Position numbers and translations under genes: made by a program. DNA of 64,000 nucleotides from Halosimplex halobium (GTDB lineage: Archaea; Halobacteriota; Halobacteria; Halobacteriales; Haloarculaceae). Of this stretch, positions 7,803-16,335 are shown one piece after another. Location of the stretch: NCBI RefSeq assembly GCF_051414055.1, contig NZ_JBLKNX010000023.1:1-64000 (forward strand), in the 5' to 3' direction. Below the pieces are notes generated by a model that made no database searches, was not told the origin of the DNA, and saw nothing but the letters and a program-made list of their open reading frames with translations. Position 1 is the stretch's first letter, and the number at the start of each line of letters is the position of its first letter.

Positions 7803-8303
7803 TCAGGCCGAGTCGACACGCAGTCGGAGCGTCGCCGTTGCGCCGTCGGCCAGCGCCGCCACGAGGTCGCGGTCCACGTCGGCGGCCGCGCCGTCGGCGC
7901 CCACGAGCACGGTCCGGTCGTCGACGTAGTCGCTCGTCCGGACCACGTGGCTGCGCTCGTTCTCGAAGGACAGGTCGGGGTGGCCGCGACCGGTCACCTC
8001 GTGGGTGTGGCCCCCGGCCTCGATGGTCGCCGTGATCGTCGCCTCGTGCGACCGGCAGGCGTCGACGAACGCCTCGTCGAAGTCGGCGGGGACGCGGTCG
8101 GCCTCGACCGCGAGGATGCAGTCGCCCGCCGGCGTGAGGAAGTCGTCGCTCGTGAACTCCAGCGTGCTGACGTGCTCGGCGGTGACGTTCTCGTGGCCCT
8201 GGGCGCGGACAACCTCGACGAGGTCGGCGTCCGCGTCCCTCTCGTCGGCAGACCCACCGGTCGATGCGGCGGCGTCGGTGGCGTCGGCGGCGTCGTCGGT
8301 CAT
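7803..8303 (-). CDS. DUF371 family protein
   Basis: A 166-residue protein. After a low-complexity acidic N-terminus (about 1-25) it contains the hallmark archaeal block VRAQGHENVTAEHVSTLEFT followed by LTPAGDCILAVEADR. This matches the conserved family usually called DUF371, whose molecular function is not established. The C-terminal part (HEVTGRGHPDLSFENERSHV) also fits that family. It has no signal peptide or membrane segment. It is separated by about 110 bp from the small zinc protein on the same strand and is probably transcribed alone. Confidence 0.8.
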   Translation of the reverse strand: MTDDAADATDAAASTGGSADERDADADLVEVVRAQGHENVTAEHVSTLEFTSDDFLTPAGDCILAVEADRVPADFDEAFVDACRSHEATITATIEAGGHTHEVTGRGHPDLSFENERSHVVRTSDYVDDRTVLVGADGAAADVDRDLVAALADGATATLRLRVDSA

Positions 8304-8417
8304 GTGGGAGGGTTCGGACGCCGCTACTTCAGGGAGTCGAAGTCGACCCGCGACGGACGCGGACCGGCGGCCGGTCGCGAGGGGCCGACTCGCGGCGCGG
8401 GCCCGCCGACCGACGGC

Positions 8418-8579
8418 TCACTCGCCGGTGGCGGCGACGGTGACCGTGACGTGCCCGCACTCGCACTCGTAGGCGCGGCGCTCCCCGCCGTCGGTCCGGA
8501 AGACGAGCATGCAGTCGCCGTCGGTGAGCTTCCGCGAACAGTTCGCCGCCTCGCACCGGCAGGCTATCTCGCTCAACAT
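8418..8579 (-). CDS. small Cys-rich zinc-binding protein
   Basis: A 53-residue protein, MLSEIACRCEAANCSRKLTD at the N-terminus and YECECGHVTVTV near the end. C7, C9 and C14 plus the C39/C41 pair give a likely zinc-ribbon-like site, with a further Cys at 23. Such one-domain zinc micro-proteins are common in haloarchaea and mostly of unknown function. The ATG at 8579 is the natural start; a longer frame upstream is Pro/Arg-rich and not protein-like. Confidence 0.7.
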   Translation of the reverse strand: MLSEIACRCEAANCSRKLTDGDCMLVFRTDGGERRAYECECGHVTVTVAATGE

Positions 8580-8829
8580 ACCTCGAGGTTCGACCCGGGG
8601 ACATATCAACCCGAGCCGTACCCTCGGTGAAAGTGTAATCGCACGACAGCGCTGGGGTACCCGTCCCCGTACGGCGGTCCGGCGAGCGAAAGTGAAACGG
8701 GGTGAAGGGGGGCGAGAGAGTGGCGGTCGGGACGGGGCCGGGAGGAGTCGGGACAGAGTGTGTCGGGGTGGTGTGGCTCGCCGACCGTCCGACGTAACTG
8801 ATATACCACCGGGGGACGCGGACGTTGGT
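8580..8829. other. intergenic region before the GH2-like gene
   Basis: About 250 bp between divergent genes. It is purine-rich on the plus strand at 8690-8760. A TGATATACC box near 8797-8805 lies about 30 bp before the ATG at 8830 and is the likely promoter of the GH2-like gene. I see no gene or repeat here. Confidence 0.5.
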
Positions 8830-10704
8830 ATGCCGAGCAAGTGGAGCGGTGCGGCGGTCGACCCCGGCGGCGGCAAGCCGACGCCCGGCGAGTGGCGGCC
8901 GGTCGAGGTCCCCGGCCGGCCGGCCGCGTTCGCCGGCGAGGACCGGGTCGCCTACCGGACCGTCTTCGACGACCCGCGCGACCCCGACGACGACCTCGCG
9001 CTGCTGGAACTGCGCGGCTGTTACGCCGCCGCCGAGGTCTGGCTCAACGACGAGCTGGTCGCCGAGCCCGACGCCGTCTTCGAGCCCGTGCGGGTGCCCT
9101 TCGAGCCCGAGGCGGAGAACGAACTCGTCGTCGAGTGCCGGGCGCCCGAGGACCGGTTCGGCGGGATCCACGACACCGACCGGGTCCCCGCCGACCGGTC
9201 GGTCCCGGGGATCTGGTGGGGCGTCGACGTGACGACCCACCCCGACCCGTTCGTCGTGGACGTGGACCTGCGGTCGCGCGCGACCGACGAGGGGGCGGCC
9301 ATCGACGCCGCCGTCGAGGTGTACGCCGGCGAGTCGCTCGACGACCGGCTGACGCTCACCACCAAGCCGGCGGGCGAGCGCCGCGGCCGCGGCATGATGG
9401 ACCGGGCGAGCGTCTCGGCGGCGGCCGGCGAACGGGCGGTCGTCGAGAAGTCCATCGAGGTCCGGGACCCGTCGCTGTGGTGGCCCCGCGGGATGGGCCG
9501 CCAGGGTCGCTACGAGGTGCGGGCGAAGCTCGGCGACGCCGCGCGGACGAGCACGACCGGGATCGCGACCGTCGAGGCGACCGACGCGGGCGGCCTGCGC
9601 GTCAACGGCGAGGACGTGCCCGTCCGCGGCGTCGCGCTGCAGGACGCGACCGTCGCGGACGTCGACCGGGCGGTCGAGGTGAACGCGAACCTCGTGCGAG
9701 CGCACGCGCACGCACTCCCGGAGGCGGTGTACAACGCCTGTGACGAGGCCGGGCTGCTCGTCTGGCAGGACCTGCCGCTGACCGGTCCCGGCGTGTTCGA
9801 CATCGCGCGCGGGGCGGACCTGGCCGAACGGCTCGTCGGGACGTACGCCCACCACCCGAGCCTCGCGGCGGTCGGTGTCCACGACGAGCCGACCGACACG
9901 TTCGCCGGGCGGGTCGGGTCGGGACTGCTCGACCGGCTCCGCTTCCGCTACCGGGTGTGGCGGGCCGACTACGACCGCGGCGCCGCCGAGGAAGTCGCGG
10001 AGGCCGTCCCCGACGGCGTCGCGGTGTACCCCGTCGTCGGCGAGCCCGGGACGGACCCCGACGCGGCGGCGCTGTACCCGGGCTGGGACTACGGCGGCGT
10101 CGACGACCTGGAGTGGGTCCGCGAGCGCTACGATCTGGACGGTGCCGTCGGGGAGTTCGGCGCGGGGTCGCTGCCCGAGGGCGTCGACCCGGCCGAGGGC
10201 GACGAGGAGGACGGTCCCGACCTCGCTGGGTTCGACCGTGCGAAACACGACGCGGTCGTGGGCAGCGACGACCCCGAGGCCTCCCAGGCCTACCAGGCCG
10301 AACTCGTCCGCGGGGTCGCCGAGCGGCTGCGGACCGACGGCGCGCCGGTCGTCGTCGCGAACGCGCTCCGGGACGCCGGCGACGCGGGGATGGGCGTCTA
10401 CGCCCGCGACGGGTCGAAGAAGACGGCGGCCGACAGCCTCGCGGCGGCGTTCGAGCCGGTCCAGGCGTTCCTCGTGGGCGCCTCCCCCGGCGAGTGCGAC
10501 GTGGTCGTCGCCAACGACGCGCCCGAGGCGATCTCGGGGACGGTCCGCTGGACGGCCGGCGACGAGTCCGGCGAGGTCGATGCGACGGTCGAGGCCGGCG
10601 CCCGGGCGGTCGTCGGGACGGTCTCCGTCCCGGAGTCGGCCTCGTCGGTCGAACTCTCCGTTCGGGTCGGCGACGCCGGCGTCGAGAACGTCTACCGTTT
10701 ATAA
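8830..10704 (+). CDS. glycoside hydrolase family 2-like protein
   Basis: A 624-residue protein with the GH2 layout. It has an N-terminal jelly-roll (YRTVFDDPRDPDDDLALLELRG, AEVWLNDELVAE, with the PGIWW element), an immunoglobulin-like sandwich, then a TIM-barrel region starting near VRGVALQDATVADVD. Beta-galactosidases and glucuronidases of this family use Glu in an Asn-Glu motif as acid/base. Here the equivalent VHDEP gives Asp352-Glu353. GEFGA (E442) fits the nucleophile. A cytoplasmic protein is likely, as there is no signal peptide. The start follows a TATA-like box. Because the Asn is replaced and the barrel is short, activity on ordinary glycosides is uncertain. Confidence 0.75.
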   Translation: MPSKWSGAAVDPGGGKPTPGEWRPVEVPGRPAAFAGEDRVAYRTVFDDPRDPDDDLALLELRGCYAAAEVWLNDELVAEPDAVFEPVRVPFEPEAENELVVECRAPEDRFGGIHDTDRVPADRSVPGIWWGVDVTTHPDPFVVDVDLRSRATDEGAAIDAAVEVYAGESLDDRLTLTTKPAGERRGRGMMDRASVSAAAGERAVVEKSIEVRDPSLWWPRGMGRQGRYEVRAKLGDAARTSTTGIATVEATDAGGLRVNGEDVPVRGVALQDATVADVDRAVEVNANLVRAHAHALPEAVYNACDEAGLLVWQDLPLTGPGVFDIARGADLAERLVGTYAHHPSLAAVGVHDEPTDTFAGRVGSGLLDRLRFRYRVWRADYDRGAAEEVAEAVPDGVAVYPVVGEPGTDPDAAALYPGWDYGGVDDLEWVRERYDLDGAVGEFGAGSLPEGVDPAEGDEEDGPDLAGFDRAKHDAVVGSDDPEASQAYQAELVRGVAERLRTDGAPVVVANALRDAGDAGMGVYARDGSKKTAADSLAAAFEPVQAFLVGASPGECDVVVANDAPEAISGTVRWTAGDESGEVDATVEAGARAVVGTVSVPESASSVELSVRVGDAGVENVYRL

Positions 10705-10783
10705 GCCACCTCTACCGTGTGGTAAGACCTGACGCGCCGTTCTCGGGCGCGTCGGGGTGTGAAACAGCCACATAGGCCACCGG

Positions 10784-10794
10784 AATATTTAAAC
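10784..10794 (+). promoter_or_regulatory. TATA box upstream of coiled-coil protein gene
   Basis: AATATTTAAAC is the only strong TATA-like sequence in the 247-bp gap before the gene at 10952. If used, it leaves a leader of about 130 nt, unusually long for a haloarchaeon. The leader contains a 31-codon open frame starting at 10808. Confidence 0.45.
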
Positions 10795-10951
10795 AGGGGG
10801 AGGCGCAATGTCCAGATACCAGAACGTCTCCGGCGTTCAGGCTGTATCGCACTCCGACCAGCATGACAGGACACCCTTGTTGTCGGCGTCAGCCACTTCG
10901 TAGCGGTGGCCCTGTCGGTCGCCGGAGCGGGTATGGCATAGAGGTACAATT

Positions 10952-11842
10952 ATGGCAGACTCGATAGACGAATCCAAGAACGTATCGGTCACAGACGACG
11001 ATCTCGAGAACAAGTCCAAGGGCGAGCTCATCAAGCTCGCGGGACAGCTCCGGGATCGACGAAACGAACTCAACCAGATGGCCTCCGAGCGGGCCTCCAA
11101 GCGCGACGACCTGAACGCGAAGACCCGCGAGAAGGTCGACGAGGCCCAGGAGCACCGCGAGAAGCGCGACGAGCTCAACCAGCAGGTCCAGGAGCACAAG
11201 GAGAAGCGCAACGAGCTCAACGCCGAGGCCAACGAGCTGTTCGACGAGGTCGAGCAGAAGCGCGACGACCTCGAGCTCGACGAGGGCAAGGACATCGAGC
11301 AGCTCGAAGAGGAGATCGAGGACCTGGAGTTCAAACAGCAGACGGAGGTTCTCTCCGCCGAGGACGAGCGCGAGCTCATCGAGAAGATCGAGGAGAAGCG
11401 CGAGAAGCTCGCCGAGAAGAAGGAGAAGCTCAACCAGGGCGGCGACCTCGAACAGCTCAAGGAGGAAGCCGAGGAGATCCGCTCGGAGGCCTCCAAGCAC
11501 CACCAGAAGGTCACCGAACTCGCGGACGAGGCCCAGGAGCACCACAACCAGATGATCGAGGCCTACCGCGAGGCCGACGACATCCGCGACGAGGCCGACG
11601 AGATGCACGAGAAGTTCGTGGAGGCCCAGGAGGCCGCCGACCAGCACCACGAGGACTTCGTGCGCGTCCAGAAGCGCCTGCGCGAGCTCGACAAGAAGGA
11701 AGAGGAAGAGGAGCGCGAGGCCCGCCAGGAGAAAGAAGAGGCCGCCCGCGAGGAGGCCGAGGAGATCTACCAGAAGTTCAAGGAAGGCGAGACCCTCGAC
11801 ACCGAGGACCTGATGAAGCTCCAGAAGACGGGGCTGCTGTAA
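10952..11842 (+). CDS. long coiled-coil protein conserved in archaea
   Basis: A 296-residue protein that is almost all charged heptads, for example LRDRRNELNQMASERASKRD, repeated KRDELN and KRNELN units, and LEQLKEEAEEIRSEASKHHQ. It ends in the short block TLDTEDLMKLQKTGLL. This is the archaeal coiled-coil family that older annotations called phosphoserine phosphatase; no phosphatase motif is present. A structural or scaffolding role, possibly ribosome- or chromosome-associated, is often supposed for such proteins but is not shown here. No membrane segment is seen. Confidence 0.8.
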   Translation: MADSIDESKNVSVTDDDLENKSKGELIKLAGQLRDRRNELNQMASERASKRDDLNAKTREKVDEAQEHREKRDELNQQVQEHKEKRNELNAEANELFDEVEQKRDDLELDEGKDIEQLEEEIEDLEFKQQTEVLSAEDERELIEKIEEKREKLAEKKEKLNQGGDLEQLKEEAEEIRSEASKHHQKVTELADEAQEHHNQMIEAYREADDIRDEADEMHEKFVEAQEAADQHHEDFVRVQKRLRELDKKEEEEEREARQEKEEAAREEAEEIYQKFKEGETLDTEDLMKLQKTGLL

Positions 11843-11872
11843 CTGCGACCGGTTCTTCTGCGATTTTCGACG

Positions 11873-11934
11873 CCGCGTAGCCGCGGCTCCAGCCGTGTAG
11901 CGGCGCTCGCCTCGGACCGCGTAGCCGCGGCTCC
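11873..11934. repeat. 18-bp direct repeat in intergenic DNA
   Basis: CCGCGTAGCCGCGGCTCC occurs at 11873-11890 and again at 11917-11934, with two weaker related units around it (11894-11905 and 11946-11960). It lies in the 205-bp gap between the coiled-coil gene and the beta-propeller gene. It contains the palindromic CCGCGG and may form hairpins near the upstream gene's 3' end. Confidence 0.5.
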
Positions 11935-12047
11935 GGTCGACCGGGTGGCCGCCGCTCCGGTCGAACCTGGTCGATGGCGGCGGTCGCGGTCGGGTGCGCT
12001 CGCACGCGCCCCGCGACTTTTTGCCGACGGCCCGCGAGAGGGCTCAC

Positions 12048-13460
12048 ATGGTTCGGGGTGCGGACGAGGACGCGGACGACCCGGCGTGGTCGCGACGGCG
12101 GTTGCTCCGGCGGGGGCTGGCGCTCGGCGCCGGCGCGCTGAGCGGCTGCTCGCTGTTCGACGCTCCCGACGGGTCGACCGTCACGCCCGCGCCGGTCGAG
12201 AGCGCGGCGACCGACGAGGGCGACCCGCGGGCGGACAGCGCTGTACCCGGTAGCGGACAGGCCGGTGGGGAGACGGCGACATCCGGGGAGGGAGGGAGCG
12301 ACGGGCGGACGGCGACACCCGCGCCGCCGGACGGGTGGCCGGTGGTCCAGGGCGACGACGCCCACACGGGGTGGCGGCCCGGGAGTACGGGACCCGTCGC
12401 CGGTTCGGGGTCGGCGGTCGAACCAGCGTGGTCGGCCGATCTCGGCGGGGCGGTCGGCGGGTCGGTCGCGGTGGCCGGCGGGACCGCCTACGTCGGGAGC
12501 GGGGCCGGGACGGTCACCGCGCTGGCCGCGTCGGGCACCGGAGCGTCGGGGGCCGGCACTCCCGCGGCGTCCGACGACACGTCCGGAGACGAGCGCTGGA
12601 CCCGCGAGACGGGCGCGGCGGTGCGCGCGACGCCGACGGTCGCGGGCGGGGTCGTCTACTGCGGCGACGAGGGCGGGACGCTGACGGCGCTGGACGCGGC
12701 CGACGGTCGCGAGCGGTGGTCGTTCGCGGTCGCGGGCGACCGCGTCGGGCCGTCGGCGGTGCGGGGCGGGCCGGTCGTCGCGGATGGGACGGTCCGGTTC
12801 GGCGCGACGGACGGGCGCGTCTACGCCGTCGACGCCGCCGACGGGTCGGAGCGGTGGCGGTTCGACGCGGGCGGGTTCCTCGGCGTCGCTTCCCCCGTCG
12901 CGCTCGCCGACGGGCGGGTGTTCGCCGGGAGCTACGCCGGCCGCGTCTACGCCGTCGACGCCGACACCGGGCGGGAGGAGTGGCGCTACGTCGGCCCGGG
13001 CGGGGTCCGGACGTGGTCCGGTCCCACGGTCGCGGACGGCGTCGTCTACGCGGGGGCCAGTCCGGGGGGCGTCGCCGCCGTCGACGCGCTCGACGGCACC
13101 GAGTGGTGGCGCCGCGAGACCGACGGCCCGGTCTTCTCCTCGCCCGCGGTCGCCGACGACACCCTCTACGTCGGGACCGACGCGGGCGCCGTGCTGGCGC
13201 TCGACACCGCCGACGGGACCGAGCGCTGGCGCCACGAGACCGACGGGGCCGTCAAGTCCTCGCCCGCCGTGGTCGACGGGCGCGTCTACGTCGGCACCGA
13301 CGGCGGGTCGGTGCTGGCGCTCGACGCCGGCGACGGGAGCGAACGCTGGCGGGCCGCGCTCGGCGGTCGCGTGACGAGTTCCCCGGCGGTCGTCGACGGC
13401 CGCGTCTACGTCGGCGACGGGACGGGGACCGTCCACGCGCTCGGCGCCGCGGACCAATGA
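12048..13460 (+). CDS. PQQ-type beta-propeller lipoprotein
   Basis: A 470-residue exported lipoprotein. The N-terminus has a Tat-like SRRRLLRRG motif (residues 15-23), a hydrophobic stretch and a lipobox LSGC with Cys34. A Thr/Pro/Gly-rich linker to about residue 105 follows. The rest consists of repeated blades of the form VVDGRVYVGTDGGSVLALDAGDGSERWR, seen about seven times, the PQQ/YVTN-type propeller pattern. Such proteins in haloarchaea act as surface binding or scaffold modules; no PQQ-enzyme active site is recognisable. The ATG at 12048 is chosen because it gives the normal short n-region. Confidence 0.85.
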   Translation: MVRGADEDADDPAWSRRRLLRRGLALGAGALSGCSLFDAPDGSTVTPAPVESAATDEGDPRADSAVPGSGQAGGETATSGEGGSDGRTATPAPPDGWPVVQGDDAHTGWRPGSTGPVAGSGSAVEPAWSADLGGAVGGSVAVAGGTAYVGSGAGTVTALAASGTGASGAGTPAASDDTSGDERWTRETGAAVRATPTVAGGVVYCGDEGGTLTALDAADGRERWSFAVAGDRVGPSAVRGGPVVADGTVRFGATDGRVYAVDAADGSERWRFDAGGFLGVASPVALADGRVFAGSYAGRVYAVDADTGREEWRYVGPGGVRTWSGPTVADGVVYAGASPGGVAAVDALDGTEWWRRETDGPVFSSPAVADDTLYVGTDAGAVLALDTADGTERWRHETDGAVKSSPAVVDGRVYVGTDGGSVLALDAGDGSERWRAALGGRVTSSPAVVDGRVYVGDGTGTVHALGAADQ

Positions 13461-13497
13461 GTGACCCCGCGGTCGCGCCGCCCCGCCCCTGCCCAGG

Positions 13498-14391
13498 TCA
13501 GGCGGTCTCGGGGATCGGGTCGGCGAGGACGACCGCTTCCCCGTCGACGACCGTCTCGTCGTCGCCGTCGGTGACGGTCGTCGTGAGCCGGTAGCGGTCC
13601 TCGCCGACCGCCTCGACCACCTCGCAGGCGGCGGTGACCCGGTCGCCGATGTCGACCGGGCCGAGGTAGCTGACCTCCTGGGAGAGGTAGACGACCAGGC
13701 CCGGGAGCCGGGCGAGCGCGGCGCTGACGACCCCGGCGACGAGCGTCCCGTGGACGATGCGCCGGCCGAAGCGGGTGCCGCGGGCGTACTCGTCGTCGAG
13801 GTGCAGGCGGTTCGTGTCGCCGCTGGCGTCGGCGAACGCCTCGACCTCCGCCTCGTCGAGGGGTTTCGAGAACCGGACCACGTCGCCCACCTCGATGCTG
13901 TCGGGGTGGCCGACGTACTCGAACGACCAGTCGGCCCTCTCGTAGGCGGTGTCGGCGCGCTCGGTCTCGCGGACGCGGTCGCCGTCGTCCCCGGCTTCCG
14001 GCGCGGCCCGGCGAACGTGCGGGAGGTACTGCGAACAGCGCGTCGTCGTGACAACGCCGCGGAGTTCGCCGCCGTCGACGACCGGCAGCGCCTCGATCCC
14101 GTGGGTCCGGAGGCGCTCGGCGGCGTCGACGACCGACTCGTCGGGCGCGGCGGTGTGGACCGGGCTCGACAGCACGTCCGCGGCCGTCAGCTCCCCGGGG
14201 TTCCGGTCCTCGACGACCAGCGCGACCACGTCCGCCTCGGTGACGATGCCGACGACCTCGCCGGCGTCGACGACCACGACCGCCTCGACGCCGGGTTCGT
14301 CGAGCCGCCGCGCGACCGCCAGCGCGGACTCGTCGGGCGGCGCCGTCTCCGCGTCCTCCATCAGTTCCGTGACTGCGGGCGGGCGAAGCAT
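13498..14391 (-). CDS. CBS-domain pair fused to MaoC-like hot-dog hydratase
   Basis: A 297-residue fusion. Residues 1-125 are two CBS motifs (MEDAETAPPDESALAVARRL, VVVVDAGEVVGIVTEADVV; then VLSSPVHTAAPDESVVDAAE, GIEALPVVDGGELRGVVTT). From about 155 it is a MaoC-type hot-dog domain: DVVRFSKPLDEAEVEAFADA and the hydratase motif GDTNRLHLDDEYA with RIVHGTLVAGVVSAAL. The Asp and His of the MaoC active site are present, so enoyl-CoA hydratase activity is plausible. CBS pairs usually bind adenine nucleotides or S-adenosyl compounds, suggesting the hydratase senses energy charge. Stand-alone gene. Confidence 0.87.
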   Translation of the reverse strand: MLRPPAVTELMEDAETAPPDESALAVARRLDEPGVEAVVVVDAGEVVGIVTEADVVALVVEDRNPGELTAADVLSSPVHTAAPDESVVDAAERLRTHGIEALPVVDGGELRGVVTTTRCSQYLPHVRRAAPEAGDDGDRVRETERADTAYERADWSFEYVGHPDSIEVGDVVRFSKPLDEAEVEAFADASGDTNRLHLDDEYARGTRFGRRIVHGTLVAGVVSAALARLPGLVVYLSQEVSYLGPVDIGDRVTAACEVVEAVGEDRYRLTTTVTDGDDETVVDGEAVVLADPIPETA

Positions 14392-14546
14392 CGCGTCGGC
14401 CGTTCGACCGGCCTACCCTTGAGAATGGGGGTACTACGAGACGCTAGCGCGGCACATCCGAGACGGCGACCGCGGTCGGGTACGTCCCACTTCCAACCCG
14501 TCTACGAAGGGTCTCGCACCGCGTGGTACCCAGTCCACGACAGACA

Positions 14547-14555
14547 CTTATCAAC
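14547..14555 (+). promoter_or_regulatory. TATA-like box of the split-barrel gene
   Basis: ACTTATCAA lies about 45 bp before the ATG at 14595, allowing a short leader. It also argues against an alternative in-frame start at 14523, which lies upstream of the box. Confidence 0.4.
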
Positions 14556-14594
14556 CACGCAACTTCTTTTGCGGCTGGACGCCAACGAGTCCGT

Positions 14595-15044
14595 ATGCAA
14601 GGCCTTCGATGGATTCAGATGAGCGAGGCCGAACGCGACGAGTTCCTCGGGCAGGGTGGCACGGGTGTCATTTCGTTCTCCACGGGAGTCGAGGAACCGC
14701 CGTTCCTGCTACCGGTTTCGTACGGGTACGACGGGGAACTGGAACAGTTCTATTTCAAGCTCGCCTTCCCACCCGACAGTGGGAAAGAGACGGCCATCGA
14801 CAGTCCGGTCTCGTTCGCGTCGTATGCCCGGACCGGCGACGGGTGGCGAAGCGTCGTCGCGGCGGGGACGCTCGAAGAGGTGACGGACCTACCGAACGAA
14901 ACGCTCGCCGTACAGGGGATGTGGGCGGTAGATATCCCGCGAGTCGACATCTTCGACCGCCCGCGGGAGGACGTCACGTTCAGAGACTTCCGCCTGGACC
15001 CGACGCGGATGACCGGGCGGAAAGAGGTGCAAACCGAACCGTGA
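14595..15044 (+). CDS. pyridoxamine 5'-phosphate oxidase-like FMN split-barrel protein
   Basis: A 149-residue protein with the split-barrel pattern. It opens with SEAERDEFLGQGGTGVISFS, then PFLLPVSYGYDGELEQFYFKL, KETAIDSPVSFASYA and WRSVVAAGTLEEVTD. These are the strands that bind flavin in the PNPOx-like superfamily, where haloarchaea carry many paralogues. Substrate is unknown, and the small size fits a flavin- or F420-binding redox or sensing protein. No membrane segment. Confidence 0.75.
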   Translation: MQGLRWIQMSEAERDEFLGQGGTGVISFSTGVEEPPFLLPVSYGYDGELEQFYFKLAFPPDSGKETAIDSPVSFASYARTGDGWRSVVAAGTLEEVTDLPNETLAVQGMWAVDIPRVDIFDRPREDVTFRDFRLDPTRMTGRKEVQTEP

Positions 15045-15183
15045 CGGGCGCGCTTTCCGGGACCCGTTCGGGCCGCCCGCTGTCACGGTGACACGAGATG
15101 CGCCCGCCGAGTACGGACACACTGACCGGCGACCGGGCGGGCCGACCCCGCCAGTCAAGCCGGTCGAGTCCTAACGGCGACCG

Positions 15184-16305
15184 ATGGGACGGTTGCCGCG
15201 GATCGAACCGCCGCCGCGCGTCGTCGACGCCTCCCTGCTCGCGGCGGTGGTCCTGTTGCTCGCGACCGGCGCGGTGAGTCTCGTCTCCGGCCGGCCGGCG
15301 GGCGCCTGGGTGTTCGACGCCCACGCGGTGGCGGGGCTCGCGACGGTGGTCCTGCTGGCCTGGAAACTCCGGCGGGTGCGCCACCGGCTCCGGCCGGGCG
15401 CCCTCGACGCGACGCGGCTGCTGTCGGCGCTGCTGGGCGTTGTCGCGGCGGCGGCGCTGGCGACCGGTATCTGGTGGGTGTTCGGCGGGCGACTGGACCT
15501 GGGTCCGTGGGGGCTGCTGAACCTCCACATCGGACTGGGACTGCTCGTCCCGCTGCTGTTGCTCGTCCACCTGCGCCAGCGGCTCGCGCTGCCGACGCGC
15601 GAGTCCGTCGCCGACCGGCGCAACGCGCTGCGGTACGCCGCGCTGGTCGGGTCGGGCGCCGTCGCGTGGCAGGCGCAGGAGGTGGCCAATCGGGTCTTCG
15701 ACACCGCGGGGGCCGAGCGGCGGTTCACCGGCTCGCGCGAGCGGGGCAGCGACGCCGGCAACGGCTTCCCCGTCACCTCGTGGGTCGCCGACGACCCCGA
15801 CCCCGTCGACCGCGAGGCGTGGTCGCTGACCGTCGACGGGCGGGTGCGCGAGTCGCTGGAACTGTCCTACCGGGACGTGACCGGGGGTGGGGACGAGGCG
15901 CCCGAAGACGGCGCGGCCGGAGTCGACGCAGCCGGAGTCGACCCCGCGGAGCGGCGCGCCCTCCTCGACTGCACGAGCGGCTGGTACTCCGAACACGACT
16001 GGCGAGGCGTCCGCGTCGGCGACCTTCTCGACGCCGCCGACCCCGGGGATGGGGCGGCCTGGGTGCAGTTCCGGTCGGTGACCGGCTACCGCTGGAGCCT
16101 GCCGCTCTCGGAGGCCGGCGACGCCTTGCTGGCGACCCACGTCGACGGCGAGCGACTCAGCCACGGCCACGGCGCGCCGCTGCGGCTGGTCGCGCCCGGG
16201 CGCCGCGGCTTCCAGTGGGTCAAGTGGGTCGAGTCGGTCCGCGTGACCCGCCGGCGCGAGCTCGGCGAGTGGATCGCCGTCTTCGTCAGCTGGTACGACG
16301 ACTGA
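15184..16305 (+). CDS. membrane cytochrome b-like domain fused to molybdopterin oxidoreductase
   Basis: A 373-residue fusion. Four membrane helices (about 14-33, 46-62, 78-98, 112-130) carry histidines H47, H115 and H129, suited to haem b binding. After a linker, residues 195-370 match the sulfite-oxidase-type molybdopterin fold: SWVADDPDPVDREAWSLTVD, the Mo-ligand cysteine C263 in LLDCTSGWYSEHDW, and SVTGYRWSLPLSEAGDALLA. It would pass electrons between a molybdenum centre and the membrane quinone pool. The catalytic domain has no Tat signal of its own, so the topology of the four helices decides on which side it lies. Substrate unknown. Confidence 0.82.
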   Translation: MGRLPRIEPPPRVVDASLLAAVVLLLATGAVSLVSGRPAGAWVFDAHAVAGLATVVLLAWKLRRVRHRLRPGALDATRLLSALLGVVAAAALATGIWWVFGGRLDLGPWGLLNLHIGLGLLVPLLLLVHLRQRLALPTRESVADRRNALRYAALVGSGAVAWQAQEVANRVFDTAGAERRFTGSRERGSDAGNGFPVTSWVADDPDPVDREAWSLTVDGRVRESLELSYRDVTGGGDEAPEDGAAGVDAAGVDPAERRALLDCTSGWYSEHDWRGVRVGDLLDAADPGDGAAWVQFRSVTGYRWSLPLSEAGDALLATHVDGERLSHGHGAPLRLVAPGRRGFQWVKWVESVRVTRRRELGEWIAVFVSWYDD

Positions 16306-16335
16306 CTGCGACGGCGGGGGGAGAGAACGGACGAG

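Noticed and set aside
8329..10248. A 639-codon minus-strand open frame across the GH2-like gene
   Set aside because: It is the antisense shadow of a GC-rich gene: Arg/Pro/Val-rich, no domain, and in the frame that naturally lacks stops opposite acidic genes.
11778..14054. A 758-codon minus-strand open frame over the beta-propeller gene
   Set aside because: The composition is Arg/Pro/Ser/Thr-rich with no motif, while the plus strand encodes a clear lipoprotein with repeated blades.
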